A DNA stretch of 23,717 nucleotides from NCBI GenBank assembly GCA_035307765.1, contig DATGHU010000035.1:1-23717 (forward strand), read 5' to 3'. Source of the DNA: a bacterium. Its GTDB lineage: Bacteria; Sysuimicrobiota; Sysuimicrobiia; Sysuimicrobiales; Segetimicrobiaceae. The notes under the pieces are model-generated. The model was not told the origin of the DNA and did no database searches. It was given only the letters and a program-made list of their open reading frames with translations. A program made the position numbers and the translations under genes. This document shows, piece after piece, positions 22,922-23,717 of this stretch (the stretch's first letter is position 1; each line of letters starts with the position of its first letter).

Positions 22922-23292
22922 CCTTCCCGCCCCCTTTCCCTCTGAAGAATGCCCCAGAACTCCTCCGCGGATGACACGACTGGCGTTCTGACCGGACCCT
23001 CGAACCTATGATCTTCTATCTTCCCGACCGAGGAGGGCCCGGGGCGCGCCCCAAGGACGGCATAAACGATAGACGAACACAATTTCGCGGCCGTACCGCT
23101 CGCAGGGAACTCGAACAAATCCGTCGCGGGAGCATCGAGAACAAGGCCGGCGAGCAGTGTGTTCGGCAGGACTTCGCCATGCGGGCTGGTACAGGTTCCG
23201 TACACCTCAGGCCGGCGGGTGATGCCTCTCCAGATAATCGCCCGAGGGAGGAGCCGGCGACGCACATGACAGGAGCGTGGAAGGATGCCCAC
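22918..23292 (-). CDS. Doubtful hypothetical ORF upstream of the membrane peptide
   Basis: A 124-codon frame that ends in ATGA overlap with the membrane peptide gene. Its middle and C-terminal part (GEVLPNTLLAGLVLDAPATD to SSAEEFWGILQRERG) reads like a soluble protein. The first 30 codons are basic and overlap the start of the plus-strand gene at 23285, so a later start (GTG near 23193) is likely if the gene is real. No family recognised. Confidence 0.35.
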   Translation of the reverse strand: MGILPRSCHVRRRLLPRAIIWRGITRRPEVYGTCTSPHGEVLPNTLLAGLVLDAPATDLFEFPASGTAAKLCSSIVYAVLGARPGPSSVGKIEDHRFEGPVRTPVVSSAEEFWGILQRERGREG

Positions 23293-23602
23293 GAGGAAGC
23301 GCGGGAGCCTCAGGATCAGCTACACAAAGAGTGCCACCCCCAGCGGGATCGCAGCTGTCGATTCCATCAGGATCAACGGCAGAAGCCGGGGGCAATTGCG
23401 GCCGGGCACGATCCTTACGCCTGAGGATCAGTCAAGGTTTTGCGTCCGCACCAATGGGATCCACAAGGAGTTGATCGAGTGGCATTGGAGGCCCCTCAGC
23501 GGGAAAGGCGACCGCCTGGTGGCGGTCGTCGAAGTGTGTAACTACGGTCGTTCGCCGATCATCGCGTGCCTGGCCCGCGATGAAGCGGTGATCCGGCGCT
23601 AG
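23285..23602 (+). CDS. Hypothetical protein (105 residues)
   Basis: The ATG follows GGAGCGTGGAAGG, a plausible though close ribosome site. Codon third positions are mostly G or C, as in the true genes here. The protein has a basic N-terminus, then NGIHKELIEWHWRPL and a beta-rich LVAVVEVCNYGRSPIIACLA segment. No signal peptide or membrane span. No family recognised. It converges on truA with a small hairpin between them. Confidence 0.5.
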   Translation: MPTRKRGSLRISYTKSATPSGIAAVDSIRINGRSRGQLRPGTILTPEDQSRFCVRTNGIHKELIEWHWRPLSGKGDRLVAVVEVCNYGRSPIIACLARDEAVIRR

Positions 23603-23625
23603 AGCCGAACCCGGCCGAGTGTGAT

Positions 23626-23640
23626 TCCCGGTCGCCGGGA
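23626..23640. terminator. Short hairpin between convergent hypothetical gene and truA
   Basis: TCCCGG-TCG-CCGGGA: a 6-bp stem with a 3-nt loop, 24 bp after the plus-strand stop and 15 bp past the truA stop. No T run. Confidence 0.35.
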
Positions 23641-23654
23641 GCCTGCGCGGTCGC

Positions 23655-23717
23655 TCACGGCTCCGTCTCCGCCACTGCCCGATAGTCGACCCGAACCAGG
23701 TACAGCCCCTGCGGCGG
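23655..23717 (-). CDS. truA: tRNA pseudouridine synthase A, C-terminal end (partial)
   Basis: The last 20 codons and TGA of a minus-strand gene cut by the right edge. PPQGLYLVRVDY is the conserved TruA C-terminus ([AP]PP-x-GLYL-x-V-x-Y). TruA makes pseudouridine at positions 38-40 of the anticodon arm of many tRNAs. The tail after the motif (RAVAETEP) is a few residues longer than in many homologues. The rplM-rpsI pair that often follows truA is absent downstream, where hypothetical genes lie instead. Confidence 0.75.
   Translation of the reverse strand, partial: PPQGLYLVRVDYRAVAETEP

Noticed and set aside
1-23717. CRISPR array or insertion sequence
   Set aside because: No regularly spaced direct repeats, and no transposase motifs or terminal inverted repeats were seen.

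Overview
The window is GC-rich bacterial DNA with dense coding, purine-rich Shine-Dalgarno sites and many ATGA or TGATG gene overlaps. No 16S rRNA or other firm taxonomic marker is present. The mix of a GlsB-type membrane protein, a Crp/Fnr regulator, Dpp/Opp importer operons, a BNR propeller protein and a LigD-type ligase suggests an uncultured soil or sediment bacterium, such as a Rokubacteria-like or Armatimonadota/CSP1-3-like lineage. That placement is an inference and is not settled by the sequence.

Left edge (1-740): two small phage- or integrative-element-like genes read leftward out of the window. They lie beside the 3' part of a tRNA-Met(CAT) gene that ends in CCA but has no matching 5' half. 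The simplest reading is the right attachment site of an element integrated into a tRNA, with chromosome to the right. A hairpin and a strong intrinsic terminator follow, ending one base before the likely start of a GT-C membrane glycosyltransferase (741-2300).

Second region (2300-4970): mostly leftward, with a Crp/Fnr-family regulator, a GlsB/YeaQ-type membrane protein, a small secreted protein, some doubtful short ORFs and a second tRNA-like vestige.

Central region (4968-17906): one leftward run of ten genes, probably one transcription unit of about 13 kb. In transcription order it holds a GntR/FCD regulator with a palindromic operator over its own promoter; an extracellular peptide-type binding protein; an aspartoacylase/succinylglutamate desuccinylase-like zinc hydrolase; a DppB and a DppC permease; a large BNR/Asp-box propeller protein without a visible signal peptide; a second binding protein; a second DppB/DppC pair; and a COG1228-type amidohydrolase. 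Two complete sets of binding protein and permeases are present, but no transporter ATPase. The logical reading is uptake of an N-acylated or otherwise capped amino acid or peptide, followed by hydrolysis inside the cell, induced by relief of GntR repression. The substrate cannot be read from the sequence.

Right region (18231-23717): a MaoC-type hydratase, a ligase-only LigD homologue, a divergent cysteine-dioxygenase-like cupin, a secreted or membrane-anchored Tyr/Gly/Arg-rich protein, a four-helix membrane protein, a largely non-coding stretch with hairpins and an extended -10 element, a 39-residue membrane peptide, two hypothetical ORFs, and the C-terminal end of truA at the right edge.
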